64,000 nucleotides of DNA from JBGQOG01 sp052113705 (GCF_052113705.1 NZ_JBGQOG010000002.1:310001-374000), one strand, 5' to 3'; positions 24,858 through 33,393 are shown, counted from the first letter of the stretch. The notes: a model not told the origin generated them from the sequence alone. A program made the numbers and translations.

Positions 24858-26090
24858 TCAGATCGGGCGGTCGCCCGCGGCATCCTTGATGCGCGAGGGC
24901 AGGCCGATCTCGCCCAGCAGCTCAAGGAAGGGGCGTGCGGGCAGGTCTTCGACATTGGCCATGGCGCCGATGTCCCAGGTGCCGTCCGCGATCAGGAGGG
25001 CGGCGGCCACCGGCGGCACCCCGGCGGTATAGCTGATGCCCTGGCTGCCCACCTCAAGATAGGCCTCTTTGTGGTCGGCGACGTTGTAGATGAAGACCTC
25101 GGTGGGTTTACCGTCCTTGGTGCCACGGATCACATCGCCAATGCAGGTCTTGCCGACATAGTCAGGTGCCAGGCTGGCCGGGTCTGGCAGCACGGCCTTG
25201 ACCACTTTCAGCGGCACCACTTCCAGCCCCTCGGCGGTTTTCACCGGCTGCTCGGACAAAAGCCCGAGGTTGTTCAGCACGGTAAACACGTTGATGTAGT
25301 GATCGCCAAAGCCCATCCAGAAGCGCACGTCGGCCTGCGGATAGCGCGCCGAGAGCGAATGCACCTCATCATGGCCGGTCATATAGGCCTTTTGCTTGCC
25401 CACGACCGGCAGATCCCATTCCTGACCCACTTCGAACATCTTGTTCGACTGCCAGGCACCCTGCTGCCAGGAATACACCGTGCCGGTGAATTCGCGGAAG
25501 TTGATCTCGGGGTCGAAATTGGTCGAGAACCAGCGGCCATGGCTGCCCGCATTGATGTCGACGATGTCGATGCTCTCGATTGTGTCGAACAGCTCATCCT
25601 CGGCCAGACGCGCATAGGCATTCACCACGCCGGGATCAAAACCGATGCCCAGCACGGCGGTGACGCCCGCGGCTTTGCAGCGGTCGCGGCGCTGCCATTC
25701 GTAATTGCCGTACCAGGGCGGGGTTTCGCAGATCTTGCCCGGGGCCTCGTGGATCGCGGTGTCCATATAGGCCACCCCGGTCTCGATGCAGGCCTCCAGC
25801 ACCGACATGTTCACGAAGGGCGAGCCGACGTTGATCACGATCTGGCAGCCGGTCTTGCGGATCAGGGCGGCGACGGCGGCGCTGTCCATGGCGTCAACGG
25901 CATGAGCGTCGAACACGCCGGGCACTTTCATCGCGTTTTTCTCGTGGACCGAGGCGATGATGGCCTGACATTTGCCCAATGTGCGCGAGGCGATGTGCAA
26001 ATCGCCCAAACGGTCGTTATGTTGCGCCGCTTTATGCGCCACGACCTGCGCCACGCCACCGGCTCCGATGATCAGCACGTTACGTTTCAC
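24858..26090 (-). CDS. carboxynorspermidine (carboxyspermidine) dehydrogenase
   Basis: 410 residues from the GTG of VKRNVLIIGAGG. AAGGAG nine bases before it makes this the start, although the frame stays open upstream. The saccharopine dehydrogenase fold is shown by the N-terminal Rossmann motif VLIIGAGGVAQVVAHKAAQ, INVGSPFVNMSVLEACIETG, and GFDPGVVNAYARLA. The enzyme reductively condenses aspartate semialdehyde with a diamine to give carboxy(nor)spermidine, which the adjacent decarboxylase uses. Whether the product is spermidine (from putrescine) or norspermidine cannot be told from sequence. Confidence 0.88.
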   Translation of the reverse strand: MKRNVLIIGAGGVAQVVAHKAAQHNDRLGDLHIASRTLGKCQAIIASVHEKNAMKVPGVFDAHAVDAMDSAAVAALIRKTGCQIVINVGSPFVNMSVLEACIETGVAYMDTAIHEAPGKICETPPWYGNYEWQRRDRCKAAGVTAVLGIGFDPGVVNAYARLAEDELFDTIESIDIVDINAGSHGRWFSTNFDPEINFREFTGTVYSWQQGAWQSNKMFEVGQEWDLPVVGKQKAYMTGHDEVHSLSARYPQADVRFWMGFGDHYINVFTVLNNLGLLSEQPVKTAEGLEVVPLKVVKAVLPDPASLAPDYVGKTCIGDVIRGTKDGKPTEVFIYNVADHKEAYLEVGSQGISYTAGVPPVAAALLIADGTWDIGAMANVEDLPARPFLELLGEIGLPSRIKDAAGDRPI

Positions 26091-26162
26091 TTCTGCTGTC
26101 TCCTTTTCAACAGGACAGGGGAAGGGGGCGTTGCCGCCCGAGGACAAGGGCCGGAAGGGCCC

Positions 26163-27257
26163 TCACGAAAGCGAGGACAGGTAATCCTCGTAACCAAACG
26201 CGCGCGCGAGCCGGATGGTGCCATCGGCACTGCGCAGGGCAATCGACGGCATGTTGACGCCGTTGAACCAGTTCTTCTTCACCATCGTATAGCCCGCCGC
26301 ATCGGCGATGGAGATGCGGTCGCCGATCTGCAGGGGCGCCTCAAAGCGCGCCTCGCCAAAGATGTCGCCCGCAAGGCAGGTCTTGCCCGCAATCTGATAG
26401 GGGTGATCGCCCGTTTGCGGCAATTTTGCCGTTTCGCGGTAGATCAGGAGGTCGAGCATATGCGCCTCGATGCTGGAATCGACGATGGCGACATCCTTGC
26501 CGTTGTTGATGATGTCGAGCACGGACACTTCCAGCGAGGCGGCACCGGTGATCGAGGCCTCTCCCGGTTCCAGATAGACCTGCACGCCGAATTTCTCGGA
26601 AAAGGCTTTCAGCCGCGCGGCGAGATCCATCAGCGGATAGTCCTCGCCGGTGAAATGGATGCCGCCGCCGAGGCTGACCCATTTCAGCTTAGCCAGAAAA
26701 TCGCCGAATTCGTTTTCGATCCGGGTCAGCTGCTGGTCAAACAGCGCGAAATCGCGGTTTTCGCAATTGTAGTGGATCATCACGCCGGAGATCTGATCGG
26801 CCACGGCGGTCAGTTTTTCCATATCCCATTCGCCCAGACGCGAGAAGGGGCGGGCGGGGTCGGCCAGATCAAATCCGCTGGTGGAAAACCGCGGGTTCAG
26901 CCGCAGACCGCGCTCGATCCCCGCCGCCTTGTCGCCAAAGCGGGCGAGTTGGCCCAGCGAGTTGAAGATGATCTTGTCGGCGTAGGAGATCGCCTCATCA
27001 ATCTCGGCATCCGACCAGGCGACGGAATAGGCATGGGTTTCCTTGCCGAACTTCTCGCGCCCCAGCCGCAGCTCATAGAGCGAAGAGGAGGTGCTGCCGT
27101 CCAGATAGGGGCGCATCACGTCAAAGGCCGACCAGGTGGCAAAGCATTTCAGCGCCAAAAGCGCCTTGGCCCCCGAAGCGTCGCAAAGCGCGCGGATTTT
27201 TTCCATGTTCTGGACAAGGCGCGCCTCATCAATCAGGTAAAACGGCGTCTGAAGCAT
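26163..27257 (-). CDS. nspC: carboxynorspermidine decarboxylase
   Basis: 364 residues from the ATG of MLQTPFYLIDEARL, with CGGAGG upstream. It is a fold-type III PLP decarboxylase: ALLALKCFATWS contains the PLP Lys of the NspC subgroup, SLGGGIHFTGEDYP is a glycine-rich phosphate-binding loop, and YLEPGEASI and CLAGDIFG are active-site blocks. It decarboxylates carboxyspermidine or carboxynorspermidine. It precedes the dehydrogenase by 72 bp on the same strand and together they form the alternative polyamine pathway. Confidence 0.9.
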   Translation of the reverse strand: MLQTPFYLIDEARLVQNMEKIRALCDASGAKALLALKCFATWSAFDVMRPYLDGSTSSSLYELRLGREKFGKETHAYSVAWSDAEIDEAISYADKIIFNSLGQLARFGDKAAGIERGLRLNPRFSTSGFDLADPARPFSRLGEWDMEKLTAVADQISGVMIHYNCENRDFALFDQQLTRIENEFGDFLAKLKWVSLGGGIHFTGEDYPLMDLAARLKAFSEKFGVQVYLEPGEASITGAASLEVSVLDIINNGKDVAIVDSSIEAHMLDLLIYRETAKLPQTGDHPYQIAGKTCLAGDIFGEARFEAPLQIGDRISIADAAGYTMVKKNWFNGVNMPSIALRSADGTIRLARAFGYEDYLSSLS

Positions 27258-27303
27258 GGAAACCTCCGGGTCTGCAAAAGCGGGGCGGCGAAAGTAAGGC
27301 CGC

Positions 27304-27332
27304 GATATAGGACCCCCACCCCCCCTTCGCAA
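27304..27332 (-). promoter_or_regulatory. candidate promoter of nspC
   Basis: On the minus strand TTGCGA (27332-27327), exactly 17 bp, then TATATC (27309-27304), 46 bp before the nspC ATG. The spacer is an almost pure G tract, which could affect spacing if it slips. Confidence 0.45.
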
Positions 27333-27340
27333 GTGAAAGG

Positions 27341-28045
27341 TCAGCTCATGCGGATCGCATCCTTGGCGACGGCCAATGTATAACCCTTTCGTGCAATATT
27401 TTTGACAAGCAGTTCCGCGACCAGCTGGTTGCCCAAACCATCCCGCAATCGCTTGATCCTTGTGGCGCCGGAGGCCTCATCGCAGTCCGCCGCAGCGCGG
27501 CCGGAAATCACCGCCTCGATCTCGGCCCCCGACAAAATGTCATCATCCATCCGCGCCTCGGCCAGCACCGAGAGCGTCTCAATCGCCGCAGGCGTCAGGG
27601 TAAAGGCCATGTCGTTGAGGAAAACCGCATTCTCGCCGCGCGAGATGCTGAGGGAGCGCACCTCGATGCCCGCGCGGGTGATCTCGGTCATCCGGCGGTT
27701 CATCACGCCGAGCATGACGAGGAAGATCATCGCCGCCAGCAGCATCGCGGTGGAAAAGACCAGCAGAATGAAGATGATCACCCGATAGGAAGAGAGCACT
27801 TCGGAAAACGCTGTGCCCGATTGCGCCAGAATCTCCAAAAGCCGCACCTCACCGGAGCCAGTCAGCGCGTTATTCTCGACAAAGATCCGCTCAACCCTTG
27901 CATTGAACGCATTGGCATCGGGCAGCGAGAGGAACAACAGCACCGCCGCCACGCCCAGAAGCACGACGATGGCGATGATGCCATAGGTGACCGCGCGGCT
28001 GCCCTGACGCAGCGCCTCAGTAGCGGAGGTAGTTGGGTCCGGCAC
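27341..28045 (-). CDS. two-TM membrane protein with C-terminal OmpR-like winged helix
   Basis: 234 residues. TM1 at about 19-42, a loop of about 43 residues presumably in the periplasm, TM2 at about 87-112, then a cytoplasmic tail. The tail ends in a winged-helix-like segment: FTLTPAAIETLSVLAEA, a recognition-helix region TRIKRLRDGLGNQLV, and the wing ARKGYTLAV, which follows the OmpR/PhoB effector pattern (vxxHIxRLRxKL ... GxGYxL). This is the reverse of the ToxR/CadC order, where DNA binding is N-terminal. It overlaps the upstream exported-protein gene by 29 bp. A membrane-bound regulator is the likely role; the winged-helix call rests on pattern only. Confidence 0.65.
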   Translation of the reverse strand: MPDPTTSATEALRQGSRAVTYGIIAIVVLLGVAAVLLFLSLPDANAFNARVERIFVENNALTGSGEVRLLEILAQSGTAFSEVLSSYRVIIFILLVFSTAMLLAAMIFLVMLGVMNRRMTEITRAGIEVRSLSISRGENAVFLNDMAFTLTPAAIETLSVLAEARMDDDILSGAEIEAVISGRAAADCDEASGATRIKRLRDGLGNQLVAELLVKNIARKGYTLAVAKDAIRMS

Positions 28046-28307
28046 TGTCTTTCCTTTGGTCTAGCCCATCGGGGCCGAAGATGGAGACAATGGTCAGCAG
28101 CGTCCAGCCCGCTTGGGCCAGACGCGGTGCCAATGCGCGGGCCGCCGCCTTGGGCGATCCGCAGGCGTCATCGGGAAGCGCCGCCACGCCGTATTGCAGG
28201 CGCAACGGATCGTCCTGCTTGGCCTTGTAATCGGCAAAGCATTCGGCGGCGGCAGGCTGAGCAAGACCCAGGAGGGCCGCAAGGAGAAGGGGGATGCGCT
28301 GTTTCAT
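28017..28307 (-). CDS. small exported protein of unknown function
   Basis: 96 residues. A clear Sec signal peptide, MKQRIPLLLAALLGLAQPAAA, gives a mature part of about 75 residues with two Cys (near positions 23 and 49) that could form a disulfide. It is not recognised. Its 3' end overlaps the start of the membrane winged-helix gene by 29 bp, so translation is probably coupled and the two products could meet at the periplasmic side of the membrane. Confidence 0.65.
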   Translation of the reverse strand: MKQRIPLLLAALLGLAQPAAAECFADYKAKQDDPLRLQYGVAALPDDACGSPKAAARALAPRLAQAGWTLLTIVSIFGPDGLDQRKDSAGPNYLRY

Positions 28308-28485
28308 CCGCCAAATCTGCGCCGGGCGGCTTTGTTATGCAATGACAAGCCGTTGATCAGGGCTTTTGGGGCGATGTTATCCGATAGCAGGGGGGTGATA
28401 TTGCGTGGCGGCGGCGCCGGGGCCGAGGGTTGGGCATCAGCTTCACCGCCCCGAGCCACCGGGGCCCCCGTCCGGGAGAGAGACC

Positions 28486-29013
28486 ATGAAATTCAAACTC
28501 ACCACCGCCGTCGCCATCACTGCCCTCGCATTGACCAGCCTGATTGCCAGCCCCGCCGCGGCGCTGGGGTCCAAGGACAAGAAGGTGCTGGGCCTTGTGC
28601 TGGGCGCGGCCACCCTCGGCCTGATTCTGAATGAGGCGAGCAAATCCGACCGCCGCCCGGCGCCGGCCCCGACCCCGGGCTGGGATGGCTACCGCCCGGT
28701 GCCGAACCACGGCTACGGGCATGATGTGGTGCGCCGCGACCACATCCTGCCGCGCGATTGCGTGACCGAGGTGCGCGGCCGGGGCGAAGCGCTCTCGGCG
28801 CAATGCCTCCGCTCGGCCGGGTTGCGGCACCTGCCGGACAATTGCGCCTTCGAGGTGCGGGTTGATTCGGGACGCGGGCACGACGATCATGGGCGTGACC
28901 GCTGGGGCAACCGCTATGACAACCGTCACGATGACCGCCGTCGTTTCACCACCGAGACGGTCTATGGCGCGCAATGCCTGAGCGACCGCGGCTACCGGAT
29001 CAGCCGCCGCTGA
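28486..29013 (+). CDS. exported basic protein of unknown function
   Basis: 175 residues from the ATG of MKFKLTT, with GGGAGAGAG upstream. The signal peptide ends near SPAAA (about residue 25). A short hydrophobic segment (KKVLGLVLGAATLGLIL) follows, then a mature region rich in His, Arg, Asp and Gly. Two paired Cys motifs repeat: RDCVTEV...AQCLRSAG and DNCAFEV...AQCLSDRG, an internal duplication of about 40 residues each. No function is assigned. A strong terminator closes the gene. Confidence 0.7.
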   Translation: MKFKLTTAVAITALALTSLIASPAAALGSKDKKVLGLVLGAATLGLILNEASKSDRRPAPAPTPGWDGYRPVPNHGYGHDVVRRDHILPRDCVTEVRGRGEALSAQCLRSAGLRHLPDNCAFEVRVDSGRGHDDHGRDRWGNRYDNRHDDRRRFTTETVYGAQCLSDRGYRISRR

Positions 29014-29046
29014 GGCCGCGTTTCCCGGTGCAGGCCGGACGCCAGA

Positions 29047-29071
29047 GGGGCCCTGCCGGGGCCCCTTTTTT
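29047..29071 (+). terminator. intrinsic terminator
   Basis: GGGGCCC-TGCC-GGGGCCCC hairpin followed by six T residues, 34 bp after the stop of the exported basic protein gene. Confidence 0.85.
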
Positions 29072-29107
29072 GTTGCATCATCGGGGCCGCCTTGCGATGC
29101 CTGCGGT

Positions 29108-29743
29108 ATGAGCGAGAAACCTGATTATTCCTTTGAACTGGCCGCGCAGATGCGCGGTCTGATGCATGTCGCGGGCGTGGATGAGGTGGGCCGCGGGCCG
29201 CTTTGTGGCCCGGTGACGGCGGCGGCGGTGATTCTGAATCCCGCGCATATCCCCGAAGGTCTGAACGACAGCAAAAAGCTGACTGCGGCCCGGCGCAGGG
29301 TACTCGCGGCTGAGATTATGGCCAGTGCCGACTATTGCGTGGCCCATGCCAGCGTCGAAGAGATTGATGCGCTGAACATCCTGCAGGCCAGCCATCTGGC
29401 GATGTGCCGGGCGCTTGCGGGGCTGAAAACCGTGCCGGATCATGTGCTTGTGGATGGAAACCGGCTGCCGAAAGCCCTGACCATCAGTGCCGAGGCTTTG
29501 GTGAAAGGCGACGGGCGTTCCGTCTCGATCGCCGCCGCGTCGATCCTGGCGAAAGAAGTGCGCGACGCGCTGATGGTGGATTTGGCGCAACAGCATCCGG
29601 GATATGGCTGGGAGCGCAACGCCGGATACCCGACCAAAGATCACCTCGCCGCGCTCCTAAATCTTGGGGTTACCCCACATCATAGACGTTCGTTCAAACC
29701 CGTACACAATATCTTGTATCAAGACGTTTCTGTAAGTGACTGA
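29108..29743 (+). CDS. rnhB: ribonuclease HII
   Basis: 211 residues. VAGVDEVGRGPLCGPV carries the first two catalytic acids (DE), LNDSKKLTAARR the substrate-binding motif, LVDGNRLPK another catalytic Asp, and SIAAASILAKEVRD the GRG-associated helix. It removes RNA from RNA-DNA hybrids and single ribonucleotides during replication. It lies directly upstream of ccrM on the same strand, an arrangement I recall from other alphaproteobacteria. No strong Shine-Dalgarno is visible before the ATG. Confidence 0.94.
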   Translation: MSEKPDYSFELAAQMRGLMHVAGVDEVGRGPLCGPVTAAAVILNPAHIPEGLNDSKKLTAARRRVLAAEIMASADYCVAHASVEEIDALNILQASHLAMCRALAGLKTVPDHVLVDGNRLPKALTISAEALVKGDGRSVSIAAASILAKEVRDALMVDLAQQHPGYGWERNAGYPTKDHLAALLNLGVTPHHRRSFKPVHNILYQDVSVSD

Positions 29744-29780
29744 TTCGAAAAAGAATTTGACGCGGAATCCCTTATGACTC
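29742..29780 (+). promoter_or_regulatory. cluster of three GANTC sites upstream of ccrM
   Basis: GATTC (29742-29746), GAATC (29765-29769) and GACTC (29776-29780) fall within 39 bp in the rnhB-ccrM gap. GANTC is the target of the CcrM enzyme encoded next. TTGACG (29757) and a weak CATCTT (29780) with a 17-bp spacer may form the promoter, in which case the sites overlap it. In Caulobacter the ccrM promoter is methylation-sensitive. Confidence 0.6.
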
Positions 29781-29875
29781 ATCTTTGCACTCACAAAACC
29801 GGCACTGACCGGACCCCAAAGAGGGACCCCCGCAAGGGACTATGAGGCAGACCCGTCAAGGGTAACGAGGCGCAG

Positions 29876-30982
29876 ATGACAAAAACCACGACGAAGTCCC
29901 AAGGGACTGCGGAGCTTCCGCTTAACCAAATTCTGGCCGGCGATTGTATTGAGTTGATGAATGCGTTGCCGGAAAATTCCGTCGACCTGATTTTTGCGGA
30001 CCCGCCGTACAACCTGCAGCTGAAAGGCGATCTGCACCGCCCCGACAATTCCAAGGTCGATGCGGTGGATGATGCCTGGGACCAGTTCTCCAGCTTTTCC
30101 GTCTATGACAAATTCACCCGCGAATGGCTGGCCGCCGCGCGCCGCCTGTTGAAGCCGAATGGCGCGATCTGGGTGATCGGTTCCTATCACAACATCTTCC
30201 GCGTCGGCTCGGCGCTGCAGGATCAGGGCTATTGGATCCTGAATGATGTGGTCTGGCGCAAATCCAACCCGATGCCGAATTTTCGCGGCAAACGCCTGAC
30301 GAATGCGCATGAAACGATGATCTGGGCGTCGAAATCCGAAGGCGCCAAATACACGTTCAACTATGAGGCGCTGAAGGCGCTGAACGAAGGCGTGCAGATG
30401 CGCTCGGATTGGGTGCTGCCGATCTGCACCGGTGGTGAGCGTCTGAAGGATGCGGCGGGCGACAAGGCGCATCCGACGCAAAAACCCGAAAGCCTGCTGC
30501 ACCGGATCATCCTCGGCTCGACCAATCCCGGCGATGTCGTGCTGGACCCGTTCTTTGGCACCGGCACCACCGGTGCCGTCGCCAAGATGCTGGGGCGCGA
30601 TTACATCGGCATCGAGCGCGAAGAGAGCTACCGCATTGTGGCCGCCGAACGTCTGGCGCGCGTGCGCAAATTCGACGCCGAAGCGCTGGAGATTACCGGC
30701 TCGAAACGCGCCGAACCGCGCGTGCCCTTTGGTCAGGTGGTCGAGCGCGGGATGCTGCGTCCGGGCGAAGAACTCTATTCGATCGGCAGCCGCTTCAAGG
30801 CCAAGGTACGGGCCGATGGCACGCTGGTGGGCAATGACGTCAAGGGCTCGATCCATCAGGTCGGCGCGCATCTTGAGGGGGCCCCCTCCTGCAACGGCTG
30901 GACCTATTGGCATTTCAAACGCGAAGGCAAACTGGTGCCCATCGACATTCTGCGCCAGCAGATCCGCGCGGAAATGAACTGA
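29876..30982 (+). CDS. ccrM: CcrM-type GANTC adenine DNA methyltransferase
   Basis: 368 residues of a beta-class N6-adenine methyltransferase. IFADPPYNLQLKGDL carries the DPPY catalytic motif, and near the C-terminal side VVLDPFFGTGTTGAVAKMLG is the SAM-binding FxGxG motif, in the beta order. HPTQKPESLLHRII links them. The C-terminal extension of about 90 residues (VRADGTLVGNDVKGSIHQVG, HLEGAPSCNGWTYW) is characteristic of CcrM and required for DNA binding. It maintains cell-cycle GANTC methylation. GAGG precedes the ATG. Confidence 0.95.
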   Translation: MTKTTTKSQGTAELPLNQILAGDCIELMNALPENSVDLIFADPPYNLQLKGDLHRPDNSKVDAVDDAWDQFSSFSVYDKFTREWLAAARRLLKPNGAIWVIGSYHNIFRVGSALQDQGYWILNDVVWRKSNPMPNFRGKRLTNAHETMIWASKSEGAKYTFNYEALKALNEGVQMRSDWVLPICTGGERLKDAAGDKAHPTQKPESLLHRIILGSTNPGDVVLDPFFGTGTTGAVAKMLGRDYIGIEREESYRIVAAERLARVRKFDAEALEITGSKRAEPRVPFGQVVERGMLRPGEELYSIGSRFKAKVRADGTLVGNDVKGSIHQVGAHLEGAPSCNGWTYWHFKREGKLVPIDILRQQIRAEMN

Positions 30983-31053
30983 TCCGCGCCCTGTCCAAAT
31001 TCCGACTTTAACGGTTACCGCCAGTGCCTGGGTCCGCCCCGGGCACGACCTTG

Positions 31054-31081
31054 CCCCGCCGATCATTCGGCGGGGTCTTTT
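31054..31081 (+). terminator. intrinsic terminator after ccrM
   Basis: A 9-bp stem CCCCGCCGA/TCGGCGGGG with a 4-base loop, followed by TCTTTT, 71 bp past the ccrM stop. Confidence 0.8.
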
Positions 31082-31116
31082 GATTCCCGGTGACAGGGGC
31101 TTGCGCGCAGGCCCGT

Positions 31117-32256
31117 TCAGATGGCGGAAGCGGGCAGCGGGTTGCTGCCCTTGTTATAGGGCTTCCAATCGGTGATCTCGGGGTAGAAATGCCGCCGCCA
31201 GGCCCGCACCCGCGGGTTCATCCGCCGCCGCCACAGGGGCGGGATCATCGCGGCGATTCCCATCGCCGGATAGCCCAGCGGCAGTTGCGGCGCCTCCTCC
31301 GCGCCATGGGTCTGCAACAGCGGAAACCGGCGGTCGGGTTTGTAATGGTGGTCCGAATGCCGCTGCAGATTGATCAGCAGCCAGTTCGAGGCGGTGTGAT
31401 TGGCGTTCCAGCTGTGGCGCGGCAGCACATGTTCATATTTGCCATTGCCCAGATATTTGCGCGTCAGCCCGTAATGTTCGATGTAATTGGTCAGCTCAAG
31501 CTGCCAGATGGCGACAAAGGCCTGCACCAGGAGCAGGCCGATCCCCTGCCAGCCGCCCGCCGCAAAGGCCAGCAGCAGCATCAGCGCCTGCAGCGCGCCA
31601 TAGCGCCAGAACGGGTTGGAGCGGTGAAAGCGGCTGCGCCCGGCGCGCGCCAGTTTGCGCGTCTCGGCCCGCCAGGCCGAGCTCGGGCAGGACATCAGAA
31701 CGCGCAGGAAAAACCGGTAGAACCCCTCGTTGTAGCGCGCCGAAACCGCGTCACGCGGGGTGGCCACATGCCAGTGATGTACCAGAAGATGCTCGGACCG
31801 GAAATGGCCATAGAGCACCATCGCCAGCAACAGATCGCCCAGCCAGCGCTCTGTCCGGTTCTTCTGATGCATCAGCTCATGCGCATAAACGATGCCGATG
31901 GTGCCGGAAATCACCCCCATGCCGAAGAACAGCCAGAGCTTTTCCCCCAGGCTCAGGTGGTCGCTGTGGGTCGCATAGGCGATCAGGCCAAACAGGGTGA
32001 TCGCCTGCACCGGCATCCAGATGATGGTGATCGCATTATACCAGAACAGGTCCTTTCCCGGGGTCAGCGGATCGGCATTCTCGCCGTTCAGCCCGAAGGC
32101 CGCATCCAGAAGTGAGGTCAGGCCCCAGCCATAGAGCGGGATCAGCACCAGCGCCCAGCCGCCATAATATGCGGCCAGCGCGGCCATTGGCACCATGCCG
32201 AGCGAAAGCCAGAAGGGCAGGGCGCGGGTCAGGCTGGCAAAAGGGGCGCGCGACAT
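31117..32256 (-). CDS. alkB: AlkB-type alkane 1-monooxygenase
   Basis: 379 residues, multi-pass integral membrane di-iron hydroxylase. All the histidine motifs of AlkB are present: HELMHQ (a variant of HELxHK), EHLLVHH, LQRHSDHHYKP and the NYIEHYGL block. At least four hydrophobic segments precede the first His box. The family hydroxylates terminal methyl groups of n-alkanes with electrons from rubredoxin and its reductase; no rubredoxin gene is adjacent, but a reductase of suitable type is at 54358-55584. GGAG precedes the ATG. Related fatty-acid or xylene hydroxylases are less likely given the HYG motif. Confidence 0.88.
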   Translation of the reverse strand: MSRAPFASLTRALPFWLSLGMVPMAALAAYYGGWALVLIPLYGWGLTSLLDAAFGLNGENADPLTPGKDLFWYNAITIIWMPVQAITLFGLIAYATHSDHLSLGEKLWLFFGMGVISGTIGIVYAHELMHQKNRTERWLGDLLLAMVLYGHFRSEHLLVHHWHVATPRDAVSARYNEGFYRFFLRVLMSCPSSAWRAETRKLARAGRSRFHRSNPFWRYGALQALMLLLAFAAGGWQGIGLLLVQAFVAIWQLELTNYIEHYGLTRKYLGNGKYEHVLPRHSWNANHTASNWLLINLQRHSDHHYKPDRRFPLLQTHGAEEAPQLPLGYPAMGIAAMIPPLWRRRMNPRVRAWRRHFYPEITDWKPYNKGSNPLPASAI

Positions 32257-32334
32257 CGGGTTTTCTCCAAGGATTCAGCCACATGATACGGCCTGCACTG
32301 CCCTGCGCAATCGGGGATGACGCAACGTCGCACC

Positions 32335-33393
32335 CTAGGGTGCCGGCGCGGCGGCGGCCAGATCCCAGACCTTGCGCATCGCGGTGGGCAAGACCGCCGG
32401 ATCGAAGCTGGCCCCGGCCACAAACTGCCCGGTCCAGGGGGTGGCATTATTGCCCACCTCGGCCACCATCACCTGCAGGACCAGATGGAAATGGGTGAAG
32501 GTGTGGCGAACCTCGCCCAGGTTTTGCCAATAGGCGGGCAGAGGCGGGGGAATCTCCGGCCCGACCCCGCCCGAGGTGGGAAAGCCGGGCATGCCGCCGA
32601 GGAGCCCCTTGGGCGGGCGCGTCTCGATCAGCACCGCGCCATCGCGGCGGCGGGCCAGATAGGCGGTGCCCTGCCGCGTGGGCTTTTCCGGCTTTGGCAT
32701 CTTACGCGGCAGGCTGGCGGCGATCCCTGCTTTATGCGCGGCGCAAAAGTCATTCACCGGGCAGAGCGCGCAGGCCGGATTGCGCGGCGAGCAGATCGTG
32801 GCGCCGAGATCCATCATCGCCTGCGCATGATCGCCGGGCCGCGCGGCGGGGGTCAGCCGGGTGGCGTAATCGGTGAAGACCGGCTTGGCCCCCGGCAGCG
32901 GCGTTTCATCGGCCCAGAGGCGCGCGACCACCCGCTCGACATTGCCATCCACCACCACGGCGGGCTCGTCATAGGAAATCGCGGCGACGGCGGCGGCGGT
33001 GTAGGGGCCGATGCCCGGCAAGGCGCGCAGCCCCTCGGCGCTGTCCGGAAACACGCCGCCATGATCCTTCAGCACCGCGCGGGCGCATTTCAACAGGTTG
33101 CGGGCGCGGGCATAGTACCCAAGCCCCGCCCAGGCGGCCATGACATCGGCATCCTCGGCGCGGGCGAGGTCAGAGACCGTCGGCCAGAGGCTGGTGAATT
33201 TCTCGTAATAGCCGCGCACCGTGGCGACGGTGGTCTGTTGCAGCATCACCTCGGACAGCCAGACGCGGTAGGGATCGGGGCGCGCGCCTGCCGCTTTGGC
33301 GGCGGGGGGCATCCGCCAGGGCATGCCCCGGTGGTGGCGATCATACCAGTCGAGGAGGGCGGCACCCGCCCGGCTCTCGTCGCCGTCACGCAT
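32335..33393 (-). CDS. mutY: A/G-specific adenine DNA glycosylase
   Basis: 352 residues. WLSEVMLQQTTVATV is the helix with the catalytic Glu, LPGIGPYTAAAVAAI the helix-hairpin-helix with GPYTA and the following VVDGNVERV containing the catalytic Asp. The iron-sulfur cluster Cys follow the C-X6-C-X2-C-X5-C spacing (CSPRNPACALCPVNDFC). A C-terminal Nudix-like domain recognises 8-oxoguanine. It removes adenine mispaired with 8-oxoG. It is divergent from the dciA-like gene. Confidence 0.94.
   Translation of the reverse strand: MRDGDESRAGAALLDWYDRHHRGMPWRMPPAAKAAGARPDPYRVWLSEVMLQQTTVATVRGYYEKFTSLWPTVSDLARAEDADVMAAWAGLGYYARARNLLKCARAVLKDHGGVFPDSAEGLRALPGIGPYTAAAVAAISYDEPAVVVDGNVERVVARLWADETPLPGAKPVFTDYATRLTPAARPGDHAQAMMDLGATICSPRNPACALCPVNDFCAAHKAGIAASLPRKMPKPEKPTRQGTAYLARRRDGAVLIETRPPKGLLGGMPGFPTSGGVGPEIPPPLPAYWQNLGEVRHTFTHFHLVLQVMVAEVGNNATPWTGQFVAGASFDPAVLPTAMRKVWDLAAAAPAP

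Noticed and set aside
25071..27383. A long open frame opposite the polyamine genes
   Set aside because: No start signal, no recognised motif, and the true genes on the other strand explain the sequence.
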